Shown here piece by piece: positions 54,583 to 61,805 of a DNA stretch of 64,000 nt. Origin of the DNA: DASUTB01 sp036374835 (GTDB taxonomy: Bacteria > Actinomycetota > Actinomycetes > Jiangellales > Jiangellaceae); contig DASUTB010000059.1 in NCBI GenBank assembly GCA_036374835.1, positions 29,243 to 93,242 on the forward strand, in the 5' to 3' direction. Numbering within the stretch: the stretch's first letter is position 1; every line of letters begins with the position of its first letter. The notes beneath the pieces are model-generated. The model did no database searches, was not told the DNA's origin, and worked only from the letters and a program-made list of their open reading frames with translations. Position numbers and translations under genes: made by a program.

Positions 54583-55611
54583 TTGGCTAGGCAGAAGAAC
54601 GGCAGCAGGGCGCGGACGGCCACACTGACCGACGTCGCACGCCTTGCCGGCGTGTCGGTGGCGACGGCATCCAAAGCGCTCAACGGGCGCGAGCATGTCC
54701 GCGTCGAGACGAGGCGCCGTGTCATCGACGCCGCCGAGCAGCTTTCGTTCTCGCCGAACTCCCTGGCTCGCGGGTTGCTGGCCGGCCGAACCGGGACGGT
54801 CGGCCTACTCACCAGCGACCTGGAGGGGCGGTTCAGCATCCCGATCCTGATGGGCGCCGAGGATGCGTTCGGCGCCGGCCAGGTCAACGTCTTCCTGTGC
54901 GACGCGCGCGACGACACGATCCGCGAGCGACATCACGTCCAGGCACTGCTGAACCGGCGCGTCGACGGTCTGATCGTCGTGGGCAGCCGCACAGACCCGC
55001 GCCCGTCCCTCGGGCGGGATCTACCGGTGCCCGTCGTCTATGCCTATGCGCCCTCCGACGACCCGGAGGACCTGTCGATCATCTGCGACAACGTGGCGGC
55101 CGGCCGGCAGGCGATCGAGCACCTGATCGCCGCCGGGCGCACTCGTATCGCCCACATCTCCGGTGACCCGACGTACGCCGCCGCGCGGGACCGGGCCGAG
55201 GGTGTGCGGGCTGCGCTCGCCGATGCGGGGCTCGAACTCGTCGGCGACGTGCAGTACGGGTCGTGGTCCGAAGGCTGGGGACGCGCCGCCGCGGGCCTGC
55301 TGCTGGACCGGCACGCCGACATCGACGCGATCTTCTGCGGCAGCGACCAGGTCGCCCGCGGCGTGATGGACGCCGCGCGCGAACGAGGCCGCCGTATCCC
55401 GGAGGACGTGGCGGTCATGGGCTTCGACAACTGGGAGGTTCTGGCGGCGGACGCTCGTCCCGCCCTGTCCAGCGTCGACATGAACCTCGAGGAGGTCGGC
55501 CGGGCCGCGGCGCGCGCGCTGTTCGAAGCGCTGGACGGCTCGCCGCGATCCGGTGTGGAGTCGCTGTCGTGCCGCCTCGTCATCCGCGGCTCGACCGTCT
55601 CGCTCACCTGA
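54583..55611 (+). CDS. LacI-family transcriptional regulator
   Basis: A 342-residue repressor. The N-terminal helix-turn-helix and hinge are clear (TLTDVARLAGVSVATASKALNGREHVRVETRRRVIDAAEQLSFSPNSLARGL), followed by a periplasmic-binding-protein-like sensor domain (GTVGLLTSDLEGRFSIPILMGAEDAFG to the end). The start is probably TTG 54583 behind GAGGGG. It is divergent from the sugar-import operon, and the TGTTAGCGYTNACA sites before both transcription units are its likely targets; the inducer would be an arabinose-containing sugar. Confidence 0.94.
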   Translation: MARQKNGSRARTATLTDVARLAGVSVATASKALNGREHVRVETRRRVIDAAEQLSFSPNSLARGLLAGRTGTVGLLTSDLEGRFSIPILMGAEDAFGAGQVNVFLCDARDDTIRERHHVQALLNRRVDGLIVVGSRTDPRPSLGRDLPVPVVYAYAPSDDPEDLSIICDNVAAGRQAIEHLIAAGRTRIAHISGDPTYAAARDRAEGVRAALADAGLELVGDVQYGSWSEGWGRAAAGLLLDRHADIDAIFCGSDQVARGVMDAARERGRRIPEDVAVMGFDNWEVLAADARPALSSVDMNLEEVGRAAARALFEALDGSPRSGVESLSCRLVIRGSTVSLT

Positions 55612-55638
55612 CGAACCGGCCGGTCGCTGTAGACGATC

Positions 55639-56502
55639 TCATTCGTCGAGGAGTTCGCGCAGTTTGGCGGCGAACGCTGCGGGGTCGTTGTCCGGGGACC
55701 ATTCGTTGGCGGCGAAGCCTCCGTGATCGCCGGGGAAGATGACCGGCTCGACGCCCAACAGCTTCGCCAGGGCCTCGCCGCCGCGGCGGGCCAGGCCGCC
55801 TTCGCCGAGCGCGCCGATCGCCGGGATCAGCCGCACCGGCGATGCGCGTAGGGCTTGCGCGTCGGGCTCGAACGGCGGCATGGCCAGGTTCCCGGTCAGG
55901 AGCAGGTCATCCCGCGACCCGTCGTCCTCGGTCGGGAGGCCGAACTGTGCCGGATCCGGCGCGGGACGGTCCAGGTAGTCGTCCGTCAGCAGGCCGTTGT
56001 GCATCACGAGTTGGATGAACTTGGCCATCGCCGGACCGTAGCCCTCGCGCTGATAGGTGTCGACGATGTCGTCGTTCACCTTGATCGCCAGCTCGCGATC
56101 CTCGAGCAGAGCCACCAAGGGCGGTTCGTGGGAGACGAGGGTGCGCACGTCCTCGGGATGGGCGACGATCCAGTGCAAGGCACACATCCCGCCGCCGCTG
56201 GATGCGAAGGCATCCACCGGGCCCAGCCCGGTCGCCGCGACGACCCGGTGGTAGTCGTCGGCGTGCACCTCGACGGTGAGCTCGCTGCCGGGTTCGCGGG
56301 TGCTGCGCTCCATGCCGCGCGGGTCGTAGGTGATCACCGTCCGGTCGCCGAACTGGTTTACCAGCTGCTCGAAGCCCGATGCCCCCATCGGTGAGCCGAA
56401 GATGAACAACGGCCGGCGGTCGCTCGGCGGGTCGGGTTCGTGAACGTCATAGGTCAGCACGGCGCCCTGCGCCGCGACGGTCGTGGTGACCGGCTGTGTC
56501 AT
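55639..56502 (-). CDS. Alpha/beta hydrolase
   Basis: A 287-residue alpha/beta-hydrolase fold protein. LFIFGSPMGASGFEQL is the oxyanion-side loop, VITYDPRGMERST the second strand, and DAFASSGGGMCAL the nucleophile elbow with Ser in ASSGG (a variant of G-x-S-x-G). His in FPGDHGGFAANE is the likely base. Substrate unknown; an esterase or lactonase is most likely. The 240 bases between it and the next gene (56503-56743) show nothing I recognise. Confidence 0.85.
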   Translation of the reverse strand: MTQPVTTTVAAQGAVLTYDVHEPDPPSDRRPLFIFGSPMGASGFEQLVNQFGDRTVITYDPRGMERSTREPGSELTVEVHADDYHRVVAATGLGPVDAFASSGGGMCALHWIVAHPEDVRTLVSHEPPLVALLEDRELAIKVNDDIVDTYQREGYGPAMAKFIQLVMHNGLLTDDYLDRPAPDPAQFGLPTEDDGSRDDLLLTGNLAMPPFEPDAQALRASPVRLIPAIGALGEGGLARRGGEALAKLLGVEPVIFPGDHGGFAANEWSPDNDPAAFAAKLRELLDE

Positions 56503-56743
56503 CGCTACTCCACTCTCGGACGGTGTCTACTCATGATGACCGTGATAAGTCCGAGAACTCATCGCACTGTGGCCGCCGAACTTCGCGCGTCCCCACTGCC
56601 GATCGCTGTGGACACCGACGAACACCTCGTCACCGGCAACGACACCGACAACCGCGCCGCGGTGGGCGCCGTTCCCGCCTACGAGCTCTCCCTTGCGGGT
56701 CTGGCGATCTACGGCGCTCGCAAGCGCGGTGGACAAGACCTTC

Positions 56744-58114
56744 CTACGGCCCGCTCACCTGGTCAGTTGCCGATCGAGTACCCGACCTACGGGATGCGAG
56801 GTACTCGACGCCATTGTGATACACCGTGCCGAGTAGCGGCGTGAACACTCCCACGACACCGATGAAGATCGGCAGGATCAGCTCAGTGTTGCGCTGCCAC
56901 AGGGTGCTGACGAGGTTTCCGCGATCGGTTTCGATGGCCGTCACCCCACCTCCGTCGATGGTGAGCGACGGCGTGCCGGCCTGGATGCCGAGACGGGTAG
57001 TGATCGGTTCTCCGGCGGTGAAATCGGCCTGGGCCGCGGGGTCGAAGACCCTCGTGTCCTGCGGCAGGGTGAGCGATCCGGTCAGTGCCGAGGCGTTCAA
57101 GTGCCGGCTTTCGGTCGTGACGTCGAGCGAGGCGATGCCGGATAGTGTGACGATCGACGACGCGCGCTGAGGCCGGTCGGGCGACTGGCTGGCGGTGTTC
57201 GGGGCTGCGGCCTCGGAGCCGCCTTGCGGGTCGTCGGACGCGGCGCCAGGATTGACGAGCAACCGGAGACCGTCGCAGCCGACGTCTGGAGCGGATGCCG
57301 GCTCGAACGTGCGTCGGTAGCCTTCAGCGCCCCCGCTGATCGATAGCATTGCCGCGCTGTTGCGCTGGTAGCTGAAGCACCACTGCTGGCTCGCGGCCTG
57401 CGAGTCGATGATCGTTAGTTGTGGCTGCGGCGGTGTGGCCGGCACGGACTCCGACTCTTCGGCCGGTTCCTCGGCTGACTCGCGGGTCATAGGTGCTGGG
57501 TCCGCGGTGGACCGCTGCACCGTTAGCGTGAGTTCCCGAGGCGCCGCGTCTGATGGCACCTGATCGTCTGTTGTCGCCCGCTCGAGGCGAAGAACTTGGG
57601 GCTCGGTCCAGGCCACCGTCACCGGTGCCTGCACCTCGATCACGGAATCATCACACGCCGCGTCGAGCCTGGCTGCGACCTCGTCGCATTCCGCCGGCAG
57701 GATCGGCAGCGCGATCACGAACTCTCCGGGCTCCGACTCCTCTGCCGCCCGTAGCTCATCGACCTTCAGCGCCCGCACCTCACCGGTCCCGAACTGCCAC
57801 GCAACATTGCCCTCGTCCGGACCATGGGTCAGGACTTGGGGTGTCGAAAGCGCATTGGCCCGGACGGAAATGTCTACCGCGGGTCGCCAGTGAGTCAGGA
57901 TCAAATAGAGGAGGACCAGTAGGCAGAAGATGCCGACCACCTTCACCACGTCCAACGCCAGCTTCTTTCCGTCCGGGGGTCCGTCGCCAAGACCTTTACG
58001 TATTGCCGCGGCAATTCGGTCGAGATCTTCTTCAGCGAGGACCAACCGGTACGGTGTCTCGCTCGGCTTGGGGTCGCCTTCCACCGGCCCATTCCCTCTT
58101 GATAGGCACTGCAT
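56744..58114 (-). CDS. Uncharacterised two-transmembrane protein
   Basis: A 456-residue protein I do not recognise. A cytoplasmic N-terminus of about 50 residues (EEDLDRIAAAIRKGLGDG) leads into a span at about 53-72 (VVKVVGIFCLLVLLYLIL). A large region (about 75-405) rich in Pro, Ser, Glu and Asp follows, with beta-strand-like segments. A second span comes at about 412-432 (LILPIFIGVVGVFTPLLGTV), with a short charged tail. Predicted topology is both ends inside and the central domain outside. The neighbours give no functional hint. Confidence 0.7.
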   Translation of the reverse strand: MQCLSRGNGPVEGDPKPSETPYRLVLAEEDLDRIAAAIRKGLGDGPPDGKKLALDVVKVVGIFCLLVLLYLILTHWRPAVDISVRANALSTPQVLTHGPDEGNVAWQFGTGEVRALKVDELRAAEESEPGEFVIALPILPAECDEVAARLDAACDDSVIEVQAPVTVAWTEPQVLRLERATTDDQVPSDAAPRELTLTVQRSTADPAPMTRESAEEPAEESESVPATPPQPQLTIIDSQAASQQWCFSYQRNSAAMLSISGGAEGYRRTFEPASAPDVGCDGLRLLVNPGAASDDPQGGSEAAAPNTASQSPDRPQRASSIVTLSGIASLDVTTESRHLNASALTGSLTLPQDTRVFDPAAQADFTAGEPITTRLGIQAGTPSLTIDGGGVTAIETDRGNLVSTLWQRNTELILPIFIGVVGVFTPLLGTVYHNGVEYLASRRSGTRSATDQVSGP

Positions 58115-58195
58115 CGCGATCTTCGCCTTGGATCATGATAAACGGAGGTGGCGCTGTATTGCCGTTCAACCGAGGTGTGGTCAGTATTGGGATTC

Positions 58196-59101
58196 ATGAG
58201 CGCTGACTTCACGGACGGCAAGGTGCGCGAGTCCGGGATTGACAAGTGGGCGGCGTGGCTGCTGGAGACGCGTCACGGTGGCGACCCGAGTCGACTCGAG
58301 AAGATGCTTCCTTCGCTCTTCGAGTATCGAGACACCGTCCTGAATCATGCCGACATCCGTGCCGGTGACGTCGTACTCGACGCGGGCTGCGGAGACGGGC
58401 TGCTCGGCTTTCGAGCCGTCGACCAGGTCGGTGACACGGGACGGGTGATCTTCGCGGATATCTCGGCCGAGCTGCTCGAGCGGTGTCGTCAGATCGCTGA
58501 CGAGCTGGAGTTGGCGCGCCGATGCCGCTTCGTGCAAACGGGATTCCCTCACCTCGATGAACTCGACGACGCATCGGTTGACGTCGTGGTGACCCGCTCG
58601 GTGCTCATCTACGTCGACGACAAACAGGCCGCCTTCGAGGCGATACACCGTGTGCTGCGTCCTGGCGGACGGCTCTCCGTCTTCGAGCCGATCAACAGCT
58701 TCTGCTGGCCGGAGCCGGGCAACCGATTGTGGGGCTTCGACATCACCGGCTATGAGGAGGTAGGGACGAAGATCAAGCAGCGGATGGAAGACATCAAGGC
58801 GGCTCCCGAATCGATGCTCGGATTCGACGAGCGCGACCTGCTAGCCCACGCCGAGCACGCCGGCTTCACCGAACTGCACCTTGACTACCACGCCGTAATC
58901 GAGTCCGATGAGCCCCACGACTGGGAAACGATCATGAGCTACGTGCCCAACCCGCTGAGCCCACCCCTCGGCGAGATCTTGGCGGATGCGCTGGACCCTG
59001 CTGAACACAGCGCGATCGCCGATCACATCAAGACTCAGATCGCAGCCGGACAGCGACAGGAACGAAGAGCCAGCGCCTACCTGTGGGCCAAGAGCCCATG
59101 A
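58196..59101 (+). CDS. Class I SAM-dependent methyltransferase
   Basis: A 301-residue Rossmann-fold methyltransferase. Motif I is VVLDAGCGDGLLGFRA, the acidic loop after strand 2 is VIFADIS, and the motif around DVVVTRSVLIYVDDKQAAFEAIHRVLRPGGRLSVFEP completes the core; the C-terminal 100 residues form an extra helical region. ATG 58196 is preferred over in-frame 58148, as it gives the conserved start MSADFTDGK. Its stop codon is the first part of a family-C hairpin. The substrate is unknown. Confidence 0.88.
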   Translation: MSADFTDGKVRESGIDKWAAWLLETRHGGDPSRLEKMLPSLFEYRDTVLNHADIRAGDVVLDAGCGDGLLGFRAVDQVGDTGRVIFADISAELLERCRQIADELELARRCRFVQTGFPHLDELDDASVDVVVTRSVLIYVDDKQAAFEAIHRVLRPGGRLSVFEPINSFCWPEPGNRLWGFDITGYEEVGTKIKQRMEDIKAAPESMLGFDERDLLAHAEHAGFTELHLDYHAVIESDEPHDWETIMSYVPNPLSPPLGEILADALDPAEHSAIADHIKTQIAAGQRQERRASAYLWAKSP

Positions 59102-59148
59102 TCATGTTCAATCAACCCCGGATTTTGTAGGTTGATTGAACATGATCA
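59099..59148. terminator. Family-C hairpin C3 between converging genes
   Basis: Arms TGATCATGTTCAATCAACC (59099-59117) and GGTTGATTGAACATGATCA (59130-59148) are perfect, with a 12-base loop. The first three bases are the methyltransferase stop, and the acetyltransferase on the other strand ends at 59157, so it could terminate both. CAACC/GGTTG replaces CGACC/GGTCG of copy C1, a compensatory pair change. Confidence 0.88.
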
Positions 59149-59156
59149 TGGGGTGG

Positions 59157-59750
59157 TTACCTCTGGGCAGGACCAGTAATGATCGTAGGGCCGCTTGCTG
59201 TGCGCTCGCGCCACTCTGACGCCAGTAGGCCGTACGTGTAGCCGTCTATCCAGCCGAGTTCGGCGTGCCAGGAGTCGCCGATGCCGTGCTGCTCACGCCG
59301 CATGCCGATCTTCTCGAGAATCCGGACCGAGGCAAGGTTGTCCGCGAAGCATCCGGCGGTGATCCTCCGAACGCCCAATCGGTCGAACGCGTACGCCACC
59401 ATGGCGGACACCGCTTCGGTCGCGTAGCCTTTGCCGGCGTACGCCGGGTCGAAGACATAGCCGAGTTGAGCCTCGGTCCGGCGTGGCATGCCTGGCTGAC
59501 CCATTCCGTCGACCACATCCAGCGACACTGTCCCGATCACCACGCCGTCGAGGGCTACCGCGACGCTGTGGTCGTCGGTGTCCTCCGCCGCGCGCTTCCA
59601 TGCTGCTCGGAACGCTGTGGGGTCGACCTCGGTGCGCAGCAGCCAGCGGGCGACCTCCGGCAGAATGCGGTACTCCAGGATCCGGTCGATGTCCTCGTCC
59701 CGCACCGGGCGAAGCTCCAAACGGTCAGTGCGCAGATTGGTGGTCGTCAC
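59157..59750 (-). CDS. GNAT acetyltransferase (RimJ/RimL type)
   Basis: A 197-residue acetyltransferase. NLRTDRLELRPVRDEDIDRILEYR is the usual N-terminal strand and helix; AQLGYVFDPAYAGKGYATEAVSAMVAYAFDRLGVRRITAGCFADNLASVRILEKIGMRRE holds the acetyl-CoA site (AGKGYAT) and the closing N-x-x-S-x-R-x-L-x-K-x-G-M motif. GTG 59750 is chosen because the N-terminus aligns with the family there; TAGCGT just upstream on the minus strand suggests a leaderless start. Confidence 0.88.
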   Translation of the reverse strand: MTTTNLRTDRLELRPVRDEDIDRILEYRILPEVARWLLRTEVDPTAFRAAWKRAAEDTDDHSVAVALDGVVIGTVSLDVVDGMGQPGMPRRTEAQLGYVFDPAYAGKGYATEAVSAMVAYAFDRLGVRRITAGCFADNLASVRILEKIGMRREQHGIGDSWHAELGWIDGYTYGLLASEWRERTASGPTIITGPAQR

Positions 59751-59916
59751 AAGTTGGAACGCTAGCCAGCACCTCCACGCCACACCACCGGTTTTCGCTG
59801 CCGGCCGAGAGCTGATGGCAATATCGTCACCCATGCAGCGCGTGAAGACTTCCCACCGAAGGTCGCGTATTGTCGAGACAGTGGAGCTATTCAAGCTCCC
59901 GTTCGAGGGAGCACCG

Positions 59917-60051
59917 ATGGCCGACAAGTCGCCTCGCCAACACATGTCCAAGAAATCCGGCAAGTCGCTCAAAGAAAAGCGTGCCGAGAAGCGAGCCAAG
60001 ACGAACGCGAAGAGCACGCCCGACGTCCTGCCGCCGACGAAGAAACGTTAG
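59917..60051 (+). CDS. Small basic Lys/Ala-rich conserved protein (44 aa)
   Basis: MADKSPRQHMSKKSGKSLKEK and the following KRAEKR-rich stretch end in PPTKKR. It is very basic and probably unstructured. Short proteins of this type, with a lysine-rich KEKRAxKRAK core, are common in actinobacteria, with no known function. ATG 59917 has GAGGGAG 5-11 bases upstream, which supports translation of this short form rather than the longer open frame from 59578. Confidence 0.7.
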   Translation: MADKSPRQHMSKKSGKSLKEKRAEKRAKTNAKSTPDVLPPTKKR

Positions 60052-60077
60052 AACGGCCTTTACGGGAGTGAGTGCCT

Positions 60078-60575
60078 ATGGGTATTCGCCTGTCCAGGGA
60101 CGGGGGTGCTGTTCGGCGGGTCGTGCTCAGCTGTGACGTGCCTGGATGTCCGGTTCAGATCGAACCGCCCGCGGCGGAGCGGTGGCGCAGCGACACCGAT
60201 GCTTCGTCGTGGGCCCGCGATCATGCAGTGGGTTGGACTCACGACCCCGGCCGCAAGACGGATTACTGCCCCGAACATGCCGCATCGAGCGTGCCGCCGG
60301 CCGAGGGTACGGTTGCCCCCAGACCGACGGCGGCTGCACGGGACATCAACGGCAATCCGGTTAACCGCGATATCTATGCCGAGCAGTTGCGGGCTCAGCT
60401 CAGCAAGGAATCACTGGATACTGACACACCTACATTGCTGAAGCCTGCTCAATCGCACGTCGTGGCTCGGCTGCTCGACGAACTCGCCGGCGTATACGGA
60501 GGCGAGAGGATAGGCGCGCTCGCCGCCGAACTGTCGGCAATTCTTGACGATCACGGCGCTAAGCCACGGCGATAG
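60078..60575 (+). CDS. Uncharacterised protein with a putative zinc site
   Basis: A 165-residue protein I do not recognise. Cys19 and Cys24 (C-x4-C in LSCDVPGC) and Cys64 with His67 (YCPEH) form a plausible CCCH zinc site spaced like a zinc ribbon. The C-terminal half is helical (QSHVVARLLDELAGVYGGERIGALAAELSAIL). GGGAG lies nine bases before ATG 60078; GTG 60072 is the in-frame alternative. It follows the small basic-protein gene by 26 bases. Confidence 0.65.
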   Translation: MGIRLSRDGGAVRRVVLSCDVPGCPVQIEPPAAERWRSDTDASSWARDHAVGWTHDPGRKTDYCPEHAASSVPPAEGTVAPRPTAAARDINGNPVNRDIYAEQLRAQLSKESLDTDTPTLLKPAQSHVVARLLDELAGVYGGERIGALAAELSAILDDHGAKPRR

Positions 60576-60640
60576 GTGACGCCGGTCTCCCGCCGGCAGG
60601 CGGTCGCATGCGGTGGGTTCGAGTCGTCGTCAGGTGACTG

Positions 60641-61063
60641 CTAACGCTGCTGACTCGGGAGGTGCCTGCGAGGGTCGAAAGGCTCGATCCGTTCCACGGC
60701 GACCCGCAACGCCACGGCCAACTGCGCAACATCGATGTCAGTGTTCGCTGTCGCCACCGCGATGCTCAGCATGGCCTCGGTGTCCAGGTTCGCCATGTCG
60801 ACACCGTTCATACGGAGCAGGTTCAGTGCGAGGGTCGTGGCGGTGCGTTTGTTTTCCTCCAGGAACGGATGGTTCCGGATCACCGAGTGCAGGAGCGCGG
60901 CGGCCTTGCTCCAAAGATCCGGATAGGCCTCGTGACCGAAGGCGGCCGCCTTCGGCCGGGACAGCGCTGAGTCGAGGAGGCCGACGTCGCGCACCGCAAG
61001 GCCGGTGAATCGCTTGTTGACGCGGATGGCCTCGCCCAGCGTGGGGTACCGGAGCTCGCTCAC
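60641..61063 (-). CDS. doc: Doc-type toxin of a type II toxin-antitoxin system (Fic fold)
   Basis: A 140-residue Fic/Doc protein. The active loop HPFLEENKRT (His65 to Thr74) matches H-x-F-x-(D/E)-x-N-(K/G)-R, with Lys as in Doc kinases, which phosphorylate EF-Tu in the P1 system. The small residue usually before Asn is Glu here. Start ATG 61063 overlaps the antitoxin stop by four bases, the usual coupled arrangement. Confidence 0.9.
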   Translation of the reverse strand: MSELRYPTLGEAIRVNKRFTGLAVRDVGLLDSALSRPKAAAFGHEAYPDLWSKAAALLHSVIRNHPFLEENKRTATTLALNLLRMNGVDMANLDTEAMLSIAVATANTDIDVAQLAVALRVAVERIEPFDPRRHLPSQQR

Positions 61064-61305
61064 AGCTCAGCGAGCTTGTCGAACATGTCGCGGTACCGGT
61101 CGATGATCCAGTCCGCGCTGTCCATGAACTCCTGATCGACGTCGGCCTCCGAGCTGGCCGGTTGAATCTTGGCGATGCGCTTGCCGTGTTTGGTCAGGTA
61201 GATCACGCGGCCATTGTGGGCGGCATCGGCCAACTCGCCAAGGACTTTTCTGGCGTCAGTGACGCTGATCTCCTCCGGAACGTCCGGAACCGGCTCGGCC
61301 GTCAT
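61060..61305 (-). CDS. phd: Phd/YefM-family antitoxin
   Basis: An 81-residue antitoxin. The N-terminal DNA-binding part EISVTDARKVLGELADAAHNGRVIYLTKHGKRIAKIQP is typical Phd/YefM; the C-terminal acidic helix (VDQEFMDSADWIIDRYRDMFDKLAEL) would wrap the Doc toxin. The start codon lies about eight bases after a TACACT -10 box, so the operon mRNA is probably leaderless. The inverted repeat just upstream is its likely autoregulatory operator. Confidence 0.9.
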   Translation of the reverse strand: MTAEPVPDVPEEISVTDARKVLGELADAAHNGRVIYLTKHGKRIAKIQPASSEADVDQEFMDSADWIIDRYRDMFDKLAEL

Positions 61306-61312
61306 GCTTCTA

Positions 61313-61339
61313 GTGTACAGAACAAAGTAGTTTTGTACA
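61313..61339 (-). promoter_or_regulatory. phd-doc promoter with overlapping inverted-repeat operator
   Basis: TGTACAGAAC (61314-61323) and GTTTTGTACA (61330-61339) form an inverted repeat with one mismatch. On the minus strand TACACT (61318-61313) is the probable -10 box and lies within the repeat, as expected for Phd-type autorepression. Confidence 0.65.
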
Positions 61340-61412
61340 GATTAGAGCGTGCGCGGACGGGTGTCAGTGGGCAGTAGGTCCGCGCATGGGCAAGAGTCGC
61401 TCGCTGCGGTCG

Positions 61413-61805
61413 TCAGTATTCGGCGTAGATCTCGAGGACGTTGTCTTCGGGGTCGCAGAAGAACAGCGTCCGGTGGCGCCAGGCAGGCAGGTCGGTGGGT
61501 TCTTTGAGGATCTTCACGCCCTTCGCGACCAGCTCCGCGTGACACGTGTCGACGGCCGGGGGCGGCACGCGAAAGGCGAGTTGTACGGCGGCGGATCCGG
61601 CGGGCGATGGTCCGTCGTCCCCGGCCGGCCCTTGCCCTCGCGGTCGTAGCGTCAGCAGGCTGGCGCCGACCCGGAAGCTCACCCAGTTCTCGAGGTCGAG
61701 TTCCACCGGAAAGCCCATGACGTCGCGGTAGAAGGCTCGTGTCTCGGCCATGTTGCGGCAGAGCAGGATCGTGTAGTCGAGGTTGTGGATGGCCGGCAAG
61801 CTCAA
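61413..61805 (-). CDS. VOC family protein (glyoxalase-like)
   Basis: A 130-residue vicinal-oxygen-chelate protein: LDYTILLCRNMAETRAFYRDVMGFPVELDL for the first half, and a second half ending FFCDPEDNVLEIYAEY with the terminal metal-ligand Glu. Its ATG overlaps the stop of the upstream phosphotransferase gene (ATGA), so it is translated with it; a link to triose or methylglyoxal metabolism is tempting but unproven. Confidence 0.88.
   Translation of the reverse strand: MSLPAIHNLDYTILLCRNMAETRAFYRDVMGFPVELDLENWVSFRVGASLLTLRPRGQGPAGDDGPSPAGSAAVQLAFRVPPPAVDTCHAELVAKGVKILKEPTDLPAWRHRTLFFCDPEDNVLEIYAEY

Noticed and set aside
9359..57565. Single GATCAGGTG or CACCTGATC motifs in genes (9359-9367, 23200-23208, 50568-50576, 55120-55128, 57557-57565)
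   Set aside because: They are isolated, unpaired and in ordinary coding sequence, so they look like chance matches rather than repeat elements.
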